The notes under the pieces: model-generated
Databases searched by the model: none
Seen by the model: the letters and a program-made list of their open reading frames with translations, nothing else
What the model was told of the DNA's origin: nothing
Translations under genes and position numbers: made by a program
Shown here: positions 50,929-60,886 of the stretch, in pieces
Layout of the letters: each line of letters opens with the position of its first letter
How positions within the stretch are numbered: the stretch's first letter is position 1
NCBI GenBank assembly: GCA_963845485.1
Contig: CAWJSI010000006.1
Coordinates: 164,908 to 228,907, forward strand
DNA from: Bog-756 sp963845485
GTDB lineage: Bacteria > Actinomycetota > Acidimicrobiia > Acidimicrobiales > RAAP-2
Reading direction: 5' to 3'
DNA: 64,000 nt

Positions 50929-51669
50929 CTACTGCGCAGCTGCCGAGGAAAGTGCCTCCAGAAGATCAGTGGTGGAACCAGCCACCGGGGTGCGGCGGGC
51001 CGTGTGATCCAAGGTGACCAGCTCCCGGCCCTGGAGCTCACCGACCACTGCCCCCGCCTCCCTGCAGATCAACATCCCCCCGAGATAGTCCCAACTCCCG
51101 AGCTGCGATCCACCGACAACGGCGTATCCGTCGAGCACCCCCTCGGCGACGGCGCAGAGGTCGAGAGCGGCGGCGCCCAGCATCCGACACTGGGACCATC
51201 CGAAGTAGCGCAACGGATAGCCGGAAAATCCCACGATTGCCTGGTCGAGGGACCGGCAGTCCGACGGTTGGATGGGAACACCGTCCCTTCGGGCACCGGT
51301 ACCACGGACTGCTTCGAAGCGGACCCCCGAGGCCTGGTTCACCACCACGGCCACTCGCGGTCCTTCCTCATCCACCACACAGAGGCTGGTGGCGTACCAC
51401 GGGATTCCCCGTGCGGCGTTGGTAGACCCGTCCACAGGATCGATCACCACGGTTAGGGGCGAGTCGGGGCGGTGAACACCCGACTCTTCGGACATCACCC
51501 CCAGCCCCGCTCCTTCGAGGATCGAGAGCGCCACCGCATCGGCGGCCAGATCAGAACGGTACTGCCCCGGCCGGGTACCGGCTAGGCCCCAGTCACCCAG
51601 GTCACCAAGGGCCTTGGCTACGGCTGACGCCGTGGCGTGAAGCACCGCCAGCAGGTCTTCGTCGTCCAT
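50929..51669 (-). CDS. Inositol monophosphatase-family enzyme
   Basis: A 246-residue metal-dependent phosphatase. IDPVDGSTN is the first metal motif, SEESG the Glu metal ligand, and SWDYLGGMLICREAGA the second signature. In actinobacteria relatives act on inositol-1-phosphate, histidinol phosphate or PAP; the sequence does not decide. ATG at 51669 lies 6 nt after a TATCGT box. It is divergent from the 51717 gene. Confidence 0.88.
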   Translation of the reverse strand: MDDEDLLAVLHATASAVAKALGDLGDWGLAGTRPGQYRSDLAADAVALSILEGAGLGVMSEESGVHRPDSPLTVVIDPVDGSTNAARGIPWYATSLCVVDEEGPRVAVVVNQASGVRFEAVRGTGARRDGVPIQPSDCRSLDQAIVGFSGYPLRYFGWSQCRMLGAAALDLCAVAEGVLDGYAVVGGSQLGSWDYLGGMLICREAGAVVGELQGRELVTLDHTARRTPVAGSTTDLLEALSSAAAQ

Positions 51670-51675
51670 GGGTCG

Positions 51676-51681
51676 ACGATA
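51676..51681 (-). promoter_or_regulatory. -10 box of leaderless IMPase mRNA
   Basis: On the minus strand TATCGT, then 6 nt, then the ATG at 51669. Confidence 0.5.
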
Positions 51682-51701
51682 CCGGACCCCCAGTGTCCCG
51701 G

Positions 51702-51707
51702 TAGGAT
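51702..51707 (+). promoter_or_regulatory. -10 box for the 51717 gene
   Basis: TAGGAT, then 9 nt, then the GTG at 51717; at most two or three leader nucleotides. It lies only 21 bp from the IMPase -10 on the other strand, so both promoters share one short region. Confidence 0.45.
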
Positions 51708-51716
51708 GAGCCAACT

Positions 51717-52274
51717 GTGGCAGTCATCGATGTGGCCGGTTACGTGGCCGACCTCAAGGATCACTCGGTGGACCATGGCTTTCACGTGCACGACGAGCGG
51801 CATTTCGTGGAGACCTACTCCCTTCGACAGGTCTGGGAGGTCGACCTTCATCCCGAGGACGGCTGTGGCGGGCCGCTGGACCTGCACCTCGCTCTCGAAG
51901 TCGACCCGAGGACCCTGCTCTCCTTCGAGGACGCCGTGTTCGGCCTACCCGAGGACGACGAGCCACCCGACGACTTCCACTTCCCGCTGACATTCACCTG
52001 GGCCCTGCCCCCGCTCCCCCACGGTCCGGACTTGCTGCGCCTGGCCATCGATCTGGCTGGCGTGGGGAGCATCGAGCTCCCGCTCGAGGTCTCGGCGATC
52101 GACTCGTATGCATCGGCCACTGACGCCGCCGAACGACGCCTCAACATCGTGGCCCGCTCACCGGTCTCGCTCACCAGAATCCTGGCTGGCGAGGAGATGA
52201 TGTGCGAGGTCTTCGACCGGTGCCTGGCCGTCAGCCGGTACCTCCTCGACTCATCGGGTAGCTGGCTGGGGTGA
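51717..52274 (+). CDS. Conserved hypothetical protein
   Basis: A 185-residue soluble acidic protein, no membrane segment or signal. It has a pattern of alternating strands (LDLHLALEVDP, FTWALPPLPHG, IELPLEVSAID) and a helical end. I do not recognise a named family, although similar proteins seem conserved in actinobacteria. The stop overlaps the lipoprotein start (GTGA), so both form an operon. Confidence 0.65.
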   Translation: MAVIDVAGYVADLKDHSVDHGFHVHDERHFVETYSLRQVWEVDLHPEDGCGGPLDLHLALEVDPRTLLSFEDAVFGLPEDDEPPDDFHFPLTFTWALPPLPHGPDLLRLAIDLAGVGSIELPLEVSAIDSYASATDAAERRLNIVARSPVSLTRILAGEEMMCEVFDRCLAVSRYLLDSSGSWLG

Positions 52275-53071
52275 AGTTCGCCACGATTCTGGCCCGGTTC
52301 CGGCGTCTGGCCGTCGGGACCGTGGTGGTTGCCGGACTCGGCGTCACTCTGAGCGCCTGTGGCAACAGCGGCACGTCGCTGGCCCAACAGGCCTGCGGCC
52401 ACATCGACCGCTCACTCACGCTGTTGGCCCGGTCGGACCACGAGACCGACGCCACCACGGCGAGCCGACTCAAAGAGGACGCCTACCAACAGCTGCGCCA
52501 GGCGCTGCCCATCGCCGCTGAGGCGGCCTACCACGACGGCCAGTGGCAAGCCCTCATGACCACGGTGTCCGAGAGCAACCGGGTGCCGGAGTCCACCCTG
52601 GTCGACTCCCTCCGGGTGCAGTGCCAGCAGGCCGACAGCACGACGTTCGGTCAGCCGTCGCCACCTTCTTCAAATTCCTCCTCCGGCACCGGTGTCCAGC
52701 TCGCCCTGACCGGACCTCGGTCCATCCGGTCGGATCGGTTGGGTTGCGCTGGAGCCGGGATCAAGGACCGGCGCCGCTGGCGGAGAGCGAGGGGGTCGGC
52801 GAGGTTCCCTCCGGAGAGCCGGGGAGGAGGCTCTGGCCGGCCATGGCCAACCGGCCCACCCGTATCACCTGGGGAAGCACCCGGACGTCGAGCCACTGCC
52901 CTGCCGCGGCCGTGGGGACGATGTGCATGCCGTCGCCGTCGCGAATCTGAACCCCGTCGAGCGACTCCTGGTAAGCACCACCCGGACACAGTTGGGACTC
53001 GAAGTCGTCCAGCTGCACCGTGGCCGGATGTTCGGCGGCCACTTCACGCACGATGGCGTTGTAGGCGTTGA
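52271..53071 (+). CDS. Small lipoprotein; C-terminal part doubtful
   Basis: The first about 140 residues are convincing: a lipoprotein signal with lipobox LSAC (Cys30), a helical region and a Ser/Pro-rich tail. The frame then stays open for another 100 codons as Arg/Pro-rich sequence that is antisense to the acyltransferase gene ending at 52761; this part is unlikely to be real. A 1-nt shift would end the protein at a TGA at 52707-52709, a natural Ser-rich tail, so a small indel is suspected. It is translationally coupled to the upstream gene. Confidence 0.5.
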   Translation: MKFATILARFRRLAVGTVVVAGLGVTLSACGNSGTSLAQQACGHIDRSLTLLARSDHETDATTASRLKEDAYQQLRQALPIAAEAAYHDGQWQALMTTVSESNRVPESTLVDSLRVQCQQADSTTFGQPSPPSSNSSSGTGVQLALTGPRSIRSDRLGCAGAGIKDRRRWRRARGSARFPPESRGGGSGRPWPTGPPVSPGEAPGRRATALPRPWGRCACRRRRESEPRRATPGKHHPDTVGTRSRPAAPWPDVRRPLHARWRCRR

Positions 53072-55017
53072 GTCTGGCCGGCGTGTCCTCGGGCCACACC
53101 TGGCCGTTGGGCTGTTCATTGGGGGCAAAGCACGGCGACGTCATGAGTTCCATGAGCGCTCCCGTCGACGTTCCCACCTGCACCGCCTGCTCGAGAGACT
53201 GCTTCACCGCGCTGTCGAAGGCCGGCTGGCCGATGTGCAGCCAACGCCCGTCGATCATCCGGTCGGACAGCTCCCAGCGGCCGGCCAGAACCACGACCAC
53301 ATTGGGGTGGAACTGCTGCAGGTCACCCTGCCACTGGGCCGGCCACTGGTCGGCGGCCGGGGCCGACGAGTTGCACGCTGGTACTTCGGGATGGTCCACG
53401 CCGTAGAGGCGGTACTGGGTGCTACGTAGGAGCCCGCAGCCGATGATGGCCCCATTGTCGATGCTCACGTCGTAGCTGTCCTGGGGTTGACTGGCCAGCA
53501 TGGCAAAGGCCATTCGCCACGCCACCGAGTCGCCGAACACCATGACCTTGACCGGCGGTCCGACGTAGGCCGCCCCCTGCACACGAAGCGGCCCGGCGGC
53601 TTCGGCCGCTGTCGGGACCGTGGCGGCAACGGTCACCACCACCACGCCCAGGAATGCACCCGTGGTCAGGAGCCACGCCCGCCACTCCGAGAAGGTGCGG
53701 GTCTTCCTGCGCCGGATGGGCTCTTCCACCAGATAGAACGAGGCGGTGGCCACGGCCAGGGTGACCCCCACCCTGACGAGGAGGAGCGGATAGCCACCGA
53801 GATGGAGTCGCTCGGCGGTGAGCAGTGCGAACAGCGGGACGTGCCAGAGGTAGGTGCCGTACGAGATCTTGCCCAGATAACGGAAGGCGGGGTTGCCGAG
53901 CGAGCGGGACAGCGAGTCGCCCTGGGTGGTGACCACACAAAAGATGACCAGGGCCACGCCTAGGGCGAAGACGAAAAATCCCCCCTCGAACAGTGCAGTA
54001 CCCGGACCGGTCACCCGCCAGCAGAGCACCACCCCAGCCAGGAGGGCCAGCCACCCTGCCGCCTGAAGTGCGGCCCGCAGCGGCCTGGGGGTGATCTCCC
54101 AGGCCGTGATGGATCGGATGCCGAGTCCACGCCGACGGTGCAGATCACGCCGGTGGGCTCGGGGCGGGAAGGCACCGGCGGTGCCGGCGGCGGGGTGAGG
54201 GCGTTGGACCGGCGTGCGGTCGAGGGCGGTCGATGACGGCAAGGTCGAACGATGCTGGGCCCACATGGCCATACCGATGGCCAGGGCGGCACCGACCAGG
54301 ATGTCTTGGCTCCGGGTGTCGGTGCCTTCGTAGAGGCGCATCACCGACGCCCCGCTCTGGTACTGGAGCCGCATGTCGATCGCCGAAGCGACGGCGCCGA
54401 TCACGGCCACGGACAGCACAGGCCAGAGACGCCTCGAAGGCCGCAGCCTCCGACCGAGGTGGAGCATGACGAGGACGACGGGCGGCCACACGATGTAGAA
54501 CTGCTCCTCGATGGCGAGCGTCCACATGTGCTCGAGCATCGAGGGTTGGGCCGTGGCGGCGAAGTAGTTCCCTCCGCCCACGATGAAGTGCCAGTTGGCC
54601 ACGTAGAACAAGGTGGCCAGCGAGTCAAGGCGGAGGCCGGCGAACTCCCCGGGGCCCGAAAAGACCTTCACGATCAAGGCCACACCCACCAGCATCACCA
54701 AGAGGGCGGGCAGGAGGCGGCGGGCCCGACACGCCCGGAATTTGACCGAGGCGGATGGTGAGGCTCCTCGCCCACTCCCCGAGGAGGAGCGAGGTGATGA
54801 GGAACCCGGAGAGCACGAAGAAGACGTCCACGCCGAGGAAGCCACCAGAGGCCACCGGCGCACCGCCGTGGTAGAGCATCACCCCGAGCACGGCCACGGC
54901 GCGGAGCCCGTCCAACGCCGGGACGTAGCTGAACACGATGGGACGACCCCGGCCGTGGCCGGAGTCGAACGGTGACCTGCGCTCCCGCCTGGGAGCGGTG
55001 TGGACGCCAGTACTCAT
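52761..55017 (-). pseudogene. Acyltransferase-3 with SGNH domain (OatA-like), frameshifted
   Basis: About 750 codons of a membrane O-acyltransferase, probably acetylating a cell-wall or surface glycan. The N-terminus (55017-54745) has YVPALDGLRAVAVLGV and GFLGVDVFFVLSGFLITSLLL; the rest (from about 54738) has RRARLLPAL-type sequence, EEQFYIVWPPVVL, more helices, then an SGNH domain with VFGDSVAWRM and DGMHIVP. The two parts are in different frames: one T too many in the run at 54741-54743 explains it and restores LGQF-x5-R. The main fragment is open to 54863. ATG at 55017 has GGAGG about 11 nt upstream. Confidence 0.75.
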
Positions 55018-55170
55018 CGGGTTGCCTGCCTCCACGCACGCCGGACCGGTGCGGCCTGGCCCCAGGGCCCGGCACCGTCACTCCCATCATCGCAGGTCCA
55101 GGGGCGTTTACGCACACGCCGGGGGCCAGAAAAACCCGGAAATCCGTCCGGCCACGCCTAGGGGCCCATA

Positions 55171-55193
55171 GGGCCCACCCTGCGGGTGGGCCC
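55171..55193. terminator. Perfect GC-rich hairpin after the aldehyde dehydrogenase gene
   Basis: GGGCCCACCC (55171-55180) and GGGTGGGCCC (55184-55193) pair perfectly with a 3-nt loop. It lies 20-42 nt past the stop at 55213 on the minus strand, a typical place for a terminator. There is no T-tract. Confidence 0.65.
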
Positions 55194-55212
55194 GGAGCCC
55201 CGAACGGCGCGC

Positions 55213-56670
55213 CTAGAGGCTCGGGGTGTAACCCGCCGGCAGGCTGATCGACTTTTTCTCCAAGAACAGCTCGAGACCGTCCTCGCCGAACTCGCGTCCG
55301 ACCCCGGAGGCCTTGTAGCCGCCGAACGGCGAGGAGAAGTCGATGGGAACGTTCGAGTTGACCATGTACGTGCCGGTTCGCACCTGGCGGGCCACGGCCA
55401 GGCCCCGGTCGTTGTCCCCGGTGTAGACACCTCCGCACAGGCCGTACTCGGAGTCGTTGGCGATGCGCACAGCGTCGGCCTCATCGTCGTAGGGAATGAC
55501 CGAGAGCACCGGCCCGAAGATCTCCTCTTGGGCGATGCGCATGGAGTTGTCGACGTCCACGAACACAGTGGGCTCGACGAACCATCCCTTGTCGATCCCC
55601 TCGGGACGGCCGCCGCCGACCACGATCTTCGCCCCCTCGTCCTGGCCGATGCGGATGTAGTCCTCGACCCGGTCACGCTGACGCTCGGCCACCAGGGGGC
55701 CGACTTCGGTGGCGGGGTCGAGGGCGTCGCCCACCTTCATGGCCCGGACCTGCTCGACTAGGGCGTCGGTGACCTCGCTGTAGCGGTCCCGGGGGGCGAA
55801 GAATTTGGGTGAGGGAGATGCAGGCCTCACCGTTGTTCATGATGGCGTTGGGAAGCAGTAGGGGATCGATTCGGCCAGGTCCACGTCGTCAAGCAGGATG
55901 GCGGCTGACTTGCCACCGAGCTCCAAGCTGACCCGCTTGAGGTTCTGCCCGCAGGCCGCACCTATGGCCCGCCCGGCCACCGTCGATCCGGTGAACGACA
56001 CCTTGTCGACGCCGGGATGGCTCACCAGGTGAGCTCCGACCTCACGTCCGGCGGGTACCACGTTGAGAACTCCTGGGGGAAGGCCGGCCTCGGTAAAGAT
56101 CTCCGCCAAGACGTTGGCGTCCAGCAGGGTGTCCGGAGCGGGCTTAAATACCACGGTGCTCCCCGACAGGAGTGCAGGGGCCAACTTGGCGCAAGCCAAG
56201 AAGAGGGGCACGTTCCAGGGCGTGATGGCGGCCACCACACCGACGGGCTCCTTGGACACCAGCACCGGTCCCATCAGCCCGTCCTTCACCGAGTCGAAGG
56301 CGAAGGTCGAACTAAGGCCTGCGTAGTAGTCGAGAATCATGGTGGGTGCAAACACCTGGGCCAGGGTGCCCCACGAGATGGGCGAGCCCATCTCATTGGA
56401 GATCAACTCGGCGATGCCCTGCATGTCGTTGCGGATGGCGTCGGCCACCTTGGTCAGCACGGCTCCCCGCTCAATCGGGGTCATCCGCGGCCAGGGGCCG
56501 TGCTCGAAGGCCTCTCGGGCCGCGGCCACGGCCCTGTCCACGTCGGCTACCTGGGCCTCGGGGACCCGCCCGACCAGCTCCTCGGTGGTGGGCGACACCA
56601 CGTCGAAGACGGCGGTCGAGGACGGCTCGACCCACTCCCCCCCGATGAACAGGCGATCGTACGACTTCAT
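55213..56670 (-). pseudogene. Aldehyde dehydrogenase, broken by two compensating indels
   Basis: A typical 486-codon NAD-dependent aldehyde dehydrogenase in all but about 17 codons. The first part (56670 to about 55860) runs from MKSYDRLFIGGEWV to LDDVDLAES with Glu in LELGGKSA; the last (about 55798 to 55213) has EEIFGPVLSV and PFGGYKASG. Between, a missing base near 55855-55860 and an extra base near 55798-55806 shift the frame, and the out-of-frame piece contains the catalytic Cys (NNGEACISLT). ATG at 56670 has GGGAGG 5 nt upstream. The two large parts are in the same frame. Confidence 0.82.
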
Positions 56671-56921
56671 TGCGTCCTCCCAGGCTCGAGACAGAAACGG
56701 GTGAGGTGGTGGAAACCCGATGTTGCACGAAGGTGGCTCACCACGCTGACGAGGAAAATCGTAGCCGGATCGCCGATCTGACGCACCGTCACCTCGAACC
56801 TGGCTACGCTCGCCAGGCACCCCGGTGCGGACGCGGATCGGCCCCACGACCGACTGTCGGCAACGACGACGGGCGGTGATGGCCGAACACCCCCGTGACG
56901 TTTGCGACCAGGAGGCTGGCA

Positions 56922-58039
56922 ATGCTTTCACCGCTGGATGACTATCCGGTCCATCAGATATCCGAACCGATGCGGTTCGTGGGCCCTGGGACCAGCAATT
57001 TCTATGACCGCTACTACTTCAACATCCACGGTGCGGCGGGGGTGCACGGAACCAAGGACGAACTGTTCGCCGTGATCGGGGTGGGCCAGTACCCGAACCT
57101 CAGCGTGGCCGACGCCTTCGTCTCGGTCATGTGGGGAAGCGACCACCGGGTGGTCCGTTCGTGCAAGACCCTCGGCGCCGACCGGATACGGGCACGTAGG
57201 TGGGACCAATCCGAGTCGAGGTGGTGAAGGGACTCGAGCAGGTACGGGTCATCGTGGAGCCCAACGAGTGGGGAATCGAGCTGGACGCGGTCTACGACGG
57301 CTTCTCCCAAGCCCACCTCGAATCTCGACATTTCGACCGCCAGTTCTCCCGGGTGACCTTCGACTCGACCCGGTTCGCCCAAGTGGGCTCCTGGACGGGG
57401 ACCTTGACCGTCGGTGAGCGCCAGCTTTCACTGACCCCGGACCGCTTCTGGGGGTGCCGTAGCCACTAGTGGGGCGTGCGTCCGGTAGGTGAGCCCGAGC
57501 CCCCCGGATTCGGGCCACCAAGACCCGGCGCCGGCTTCTTCTGGATCTATGCGCCGGTCCAGTTCAAGGACAGCACCATCGTTACCATCATTCAGGAGCG
57601 TTCGAACGGTGAGCGGATCATGCAGGACGCCCATCGGGTGTTCCCCATCGGTTCGGGACGTGAAGCCGAGTGGCTCGGCCGTCCCGAGCACGAGCTCCGC
57701 TTTGCCCCTGGCTCACGGTCGGTAACCGGAGCCACCCTCAGCTACTACGGGGCCCGGGGAAAGAAGACGGCCGAGATCGACGTCGAGACGCAACTGGCGT
57801 TTCCGTTACTACTCGGCAGTGGCTACGGGCTCAAGCCCCCGATTGGAAGCACGGGATGTACCAGGGGGAACTCGTGGTCCAGGGTTAGAGCGTTCCACCC
57901 GCCGACCCGTCCTATTCGACCTGGGCCCTGACGGAGTACGCCGCTGCTTTCTCCTACGACGGTCAGGTGGGTTACGGCATGTTCGAAGAACGCGGTGATG
58001 GGCCCCCACGAGCAGTACGGGTTTACGGGCTGGGACTGA
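56922..58039 (+). pseudogene. Conserved actinobacterial protein (DUF7064/7065-like), multiply broken
   Basis: A gene of about 370 codons, seen as three reading-frame pieces in order. LSPLDDYPVHQISEP and FYDRYYFNIHG begin it; VEVVKGLEQVRV, TRFAQVGSWTGTL and WGVRPVGEPEPPGF follow; KHGMYQGELVVQG and the end GPHEQYGFTGWD close it at 58039. This order matches a conserved family of mycobacteria and relatives, possibly linked to lipid or steroid metabolism, function unproven. A frameshift lies near 57190, an in-frame TAG replaces a likely Ser at 57467-57469, and several shifts lie beyond 57830. GGAGG is 6 nt before ATG. Confidence 0.6.
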
Positions 58040-58043
58040 GCGG

Positions 58044-58911
58044 TCAGGCGAGACCATCCCAGCCGCATCGCACTGCACACCACGCCCACAGGTCGGTGCC
58101 GGCGGCGGCGAAGGCGTCCTCGCTCAGGTGGGTCCACGGGACCTTGTGCTCCCAGCGGGGACGGCGGTCCAACCAGAACCGACCGCTGGTCGTGGCCGCC
58201 TCGGGGGCCACGGCCAACCACACGGCCGTGTCGGCGCCCTGGTCCGGCGTGCGAAGGATCGGTCCCATGACCTTGGCGAAGCCCGGCACGCCCGCTGCGG
58301 ATCCCGGGGGTGTCAGCCCAGCCTGGGTGCATGGCATGGAACGCCACACCATGCCCTCGAGGCGCCGGACCCACTCGTGCATGAGCACCAACTGGGCCCG
58401 CTTGACCTTGGCGTAGGCCACCGTGCCGTCGTAGCCGTCGGGGCCCATCTGGGGGTTCTGTCGAGGGTCGAACCTCTGCGTGTACATCCCACCCGACGAG
58501 ACTGGATGACTCGTGAGGGTACCGCCGCACCCAGCCGCTCGAGCAGCAGCCCGGTGAGCAGAAATGGGCCTACCAGCTGGGTGGCCACTGTGATCTCGGT
58601 TCCCTCGTCGGTCACCGTGTAGCGGCGGGGCGGCGCGCCGGCGTTGTGGACCAGCACGTCCAGGCGGTCATGGTCGGCTCCAGCAACTGGTCGGCCAGCG
58701 CTCGCACCTCGTCAAGTTGGCTCATGTCCGCCAATAGGAAGTCCACATCACTTCCCGGTACGGCATCGGCAATGGCCGCCCTCGCCTGAACGGCCCGGTC
58801 CCGATTCCGGGCGGTGAACCGGACGGTGGCACCTCGCCGGGCCACGCCGATCGCGGTGGCCAGGCCCAGACCCGACGTCGCACCGGTGATCAGCACGACC
58901 GCACCGGCCAT
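58044..58911 (-). pseudogene. Short-chain dehydrogenase/reductase, frameshifted
   Basis: Three frame pieces together make a complete SDR. VLITGATSGLGLATAIGV is the nucleotide motif, LVHNAGAPPRRYTVTDEG the NNAG-type region, and GTVAYAKVKRAQLVLMHEW carries the catalytic Tyr-x3-Lys. The end is GTDLWAWCAVRCGWDGL at 58044. Breaks are near 58660 and 58490. It lies end to end with the conserved protein above (convergent, 4 nt apart). Substrate unknown; the sequence is akin to retinol-dehydrogenase-like SDRs. Confidence 0.72.
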
Positions 58912-59492
58912 CGTCGGAGGTTCGGTCCATCGAGCCAGACGGCTGCGCACCTCGAGCCGATGGAGGAGAAGCTACCCACCACGGTGGCCTCGAGGGCCTC
59001 GTCGACCAATCGGGCCGGAAGACCTCCCAACGGACCAGTCCCCCGGACGGGACCGCCCGGAGCGGCGAGTACCTCTCGGAGTCCGGCGAGGCCTCGATCA
59101 CCGATGGCCCGGAACGCCAGGGGCATGAATACATTGAGGTGAGCGAGCGGACCGAGCAGTGTGAGCTTGGCGTCGTAGGTCAGGATGGACCCGCCATCGG
59201 GCCTCGGGACCACGGTGACGGTGTCCTCGGAGCGCACGGTGGCGCTTTCGGCCAGCAGGACCACCCGGTGCGGGCGCTCGTAGACAACGACACGGTAGTC
59301 GAGTGGGAAGGTCCTCGAGGAGACCTTCACCTGCAACCGGAATGAGCTGCCCAGACCCACGGGGCCCTGATCCAACCGCTCGGCCCCAGCCACGCCGGGA
59401 TCCCATTGGCCGGCATTGGAGAACTCGGCCAGATAGTCGAACGTCTCCTCGGCCGATCGTTGAGAGACGACGGTTCCACGGTAGCGGGACAT
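58890..59492 (-). CDS. SRPBCC-family protein, end uncertain
   Basis: Residues about 1-150 are a helix-grip SRPBCC domain (VSQRSAEETFDYLAEFSNAGQWDPGV and TYDAKLTLLGPLAHLNVFMPL). The tail after REVLAAPGG reads VDEALEATVVGSFSSIGSR, which in related genomes belongs to the N-terminal extension of the SDR; restoring one G near 58950 would join the two without a stop. So this is either a natural fusion or two genes whose junction was lost through an indel. ATG at 59492 is chosen by the family N-terminus. Confidence 0.62.
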   Translation of the reverse strand: MSRYRGTVVSQRSAEETFDYLAEFSNAGQWDPGVAGAERLDQGPVGLGSSFRLQVKVSSRTFPLDYRVVVYERPHRVVLLAESATVRSEDTVTVVPRPDGGSILTYDAKLTLLGPLAHLNVFMPLAFRAIGDRGLAGLREVLAAPGGPVRGTGPLGGLPARLVDEALEATVVGSFSSIGSRCAAVWLDGPNLRRWPVRSC

Positions 59493-59648
59493 CGCTGGTC
59501 CTTCGGTCTGCGCCGACTCACCCGGCCGCACGACCCTCTAGGCCAAATCTGGGAGTTCTCCCTCTCCAAACCGAAGTCATCCAAGCCTGGGCATTGCTCC
59601 GAACACCTACCGTCGGGTCGACGAACGACTGAGGAGCTGTCCACATCC

Positions 59649-60886
59649 ATGAGGATCGCCATCGTGGGAACAGGCGTTTCCGGCCTGGTCTGTCCCATCT
59701 ACTCAGCAGGAGTCATGACGTCACGGTGTTCGAGGCGGATGGTCGGCCCGGGGGCCACGCCATACCGTTCGCATCGACTTAGCCGACGAGACCCACGAGG
59801 TGGATACCGGGTTCCTCGTCTACAACGAACGGAACATCCGGGTCTGGTCAGGCTGTTCGACCAACTCGGGTGGCCACCAAGCCCGGCGACATGAGCTTCA
59901 GCGTCTCGGACGATCTGAGCGGTGTCGAGTGGCGGGGCACTTCGCTGACCACCCTGTTCGCCCAGCGGCGCAACGCCCTGCGCCCGGCATTCTTGCGCAT
60001 GCTCTCCGACGTCGTGCGGTTCAACCAGATGTTCCGGGAACTCCTGGCCGACGAGCATCCACTGACCGGTCGCTCGCCGAGTTGCTGGCCGCCGGCCGCT
60101 GGTCTTCCCGCTTCATGAGTGGTACCTCGACCCATGGGGTCGTCCATCTGGTCGGCCGACCCGCAATGCCTTCTCGACATGCCCGCCGTCACCTTTGCCC
60201 GCTTCTTCGACAACCATGGGCTCCTCGACTACGGCGACCAGCCCTCGTGGCGGACGGTGGCCGGTGGCTCGCAGCGCTACGTCGACGCCATACTCGCGCC
60301 TCTCGGCGCTGCCGTTCGTCTGTCCTCGCCGGTGGCCGAGGTCACCCGGGGCGATGACGGCGTGGAGCTTCACAGCGACATGGGTCCCGAGCGCTTCGAC
60401 CACGTGGTGCTGGCCACGCACAGCGACCAGGCACTGCAGATACTCTCCGACCCGTCCGTCGCTGAACGGGAGGTGCTCGGGCTATTCGGTACCAGCCAAA
60501 CCGAGCCACACTCCACACCGACGAACAGCTTTCCCAAATGCCGGCCGGCCTGGGCCAGCTGGAACTATCACCGGCTGGCCGATCAACCCCAACTGGCCAC
60601 CCTCACCTACCGGCTGGCCAGCCTCCAGGGGACGAATCAGCTCACGAGATCCTGGTGACGCTGAACCGCGACGATGCCATCCGTGACAACCGGGTAGTGG
60701 CCCGCTTCGACTACGCCCACCCGGTGCTCGACGTCGGGGCCATCGCCGCCCAACAACGGCACGAGGAGTTGAACGGTTACCGCGGCACCTGGTTCTGCGG
60801 CGCCTACTGGGGCTACGGCTTCCACGAAGACGGCGTCCAGAGCGCGCTGCACCGTATGCCGACGCCTGGCCGGCGAAGAGCTGTGA
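59649..60886 (+). pseudogene. FAD-dependent amine oxidase-like protein, frameshifted
   Basis: A gene of about 415 codons of the NAD/FAD-binding amine oxidase family found beside DUF1365 and cyclopropane-synthase genes (mycobacterial Rv0449c type). MRIAIVGTGVSGLV is the FAD motif; GGHA, VDTGFLVYNERN, FVLASD-type SVSDDLSGVEWRG, LDPMGSSIWSADP and YWGYGFHEDGVQSAL follow across at least four frame changes. The last frame ends LAGEEL at 60886, overlapping the DUF1365 start (GTGA). It probably takes part in cyclopropane or methyl-branched lipid formation. Confidence 0.72.
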
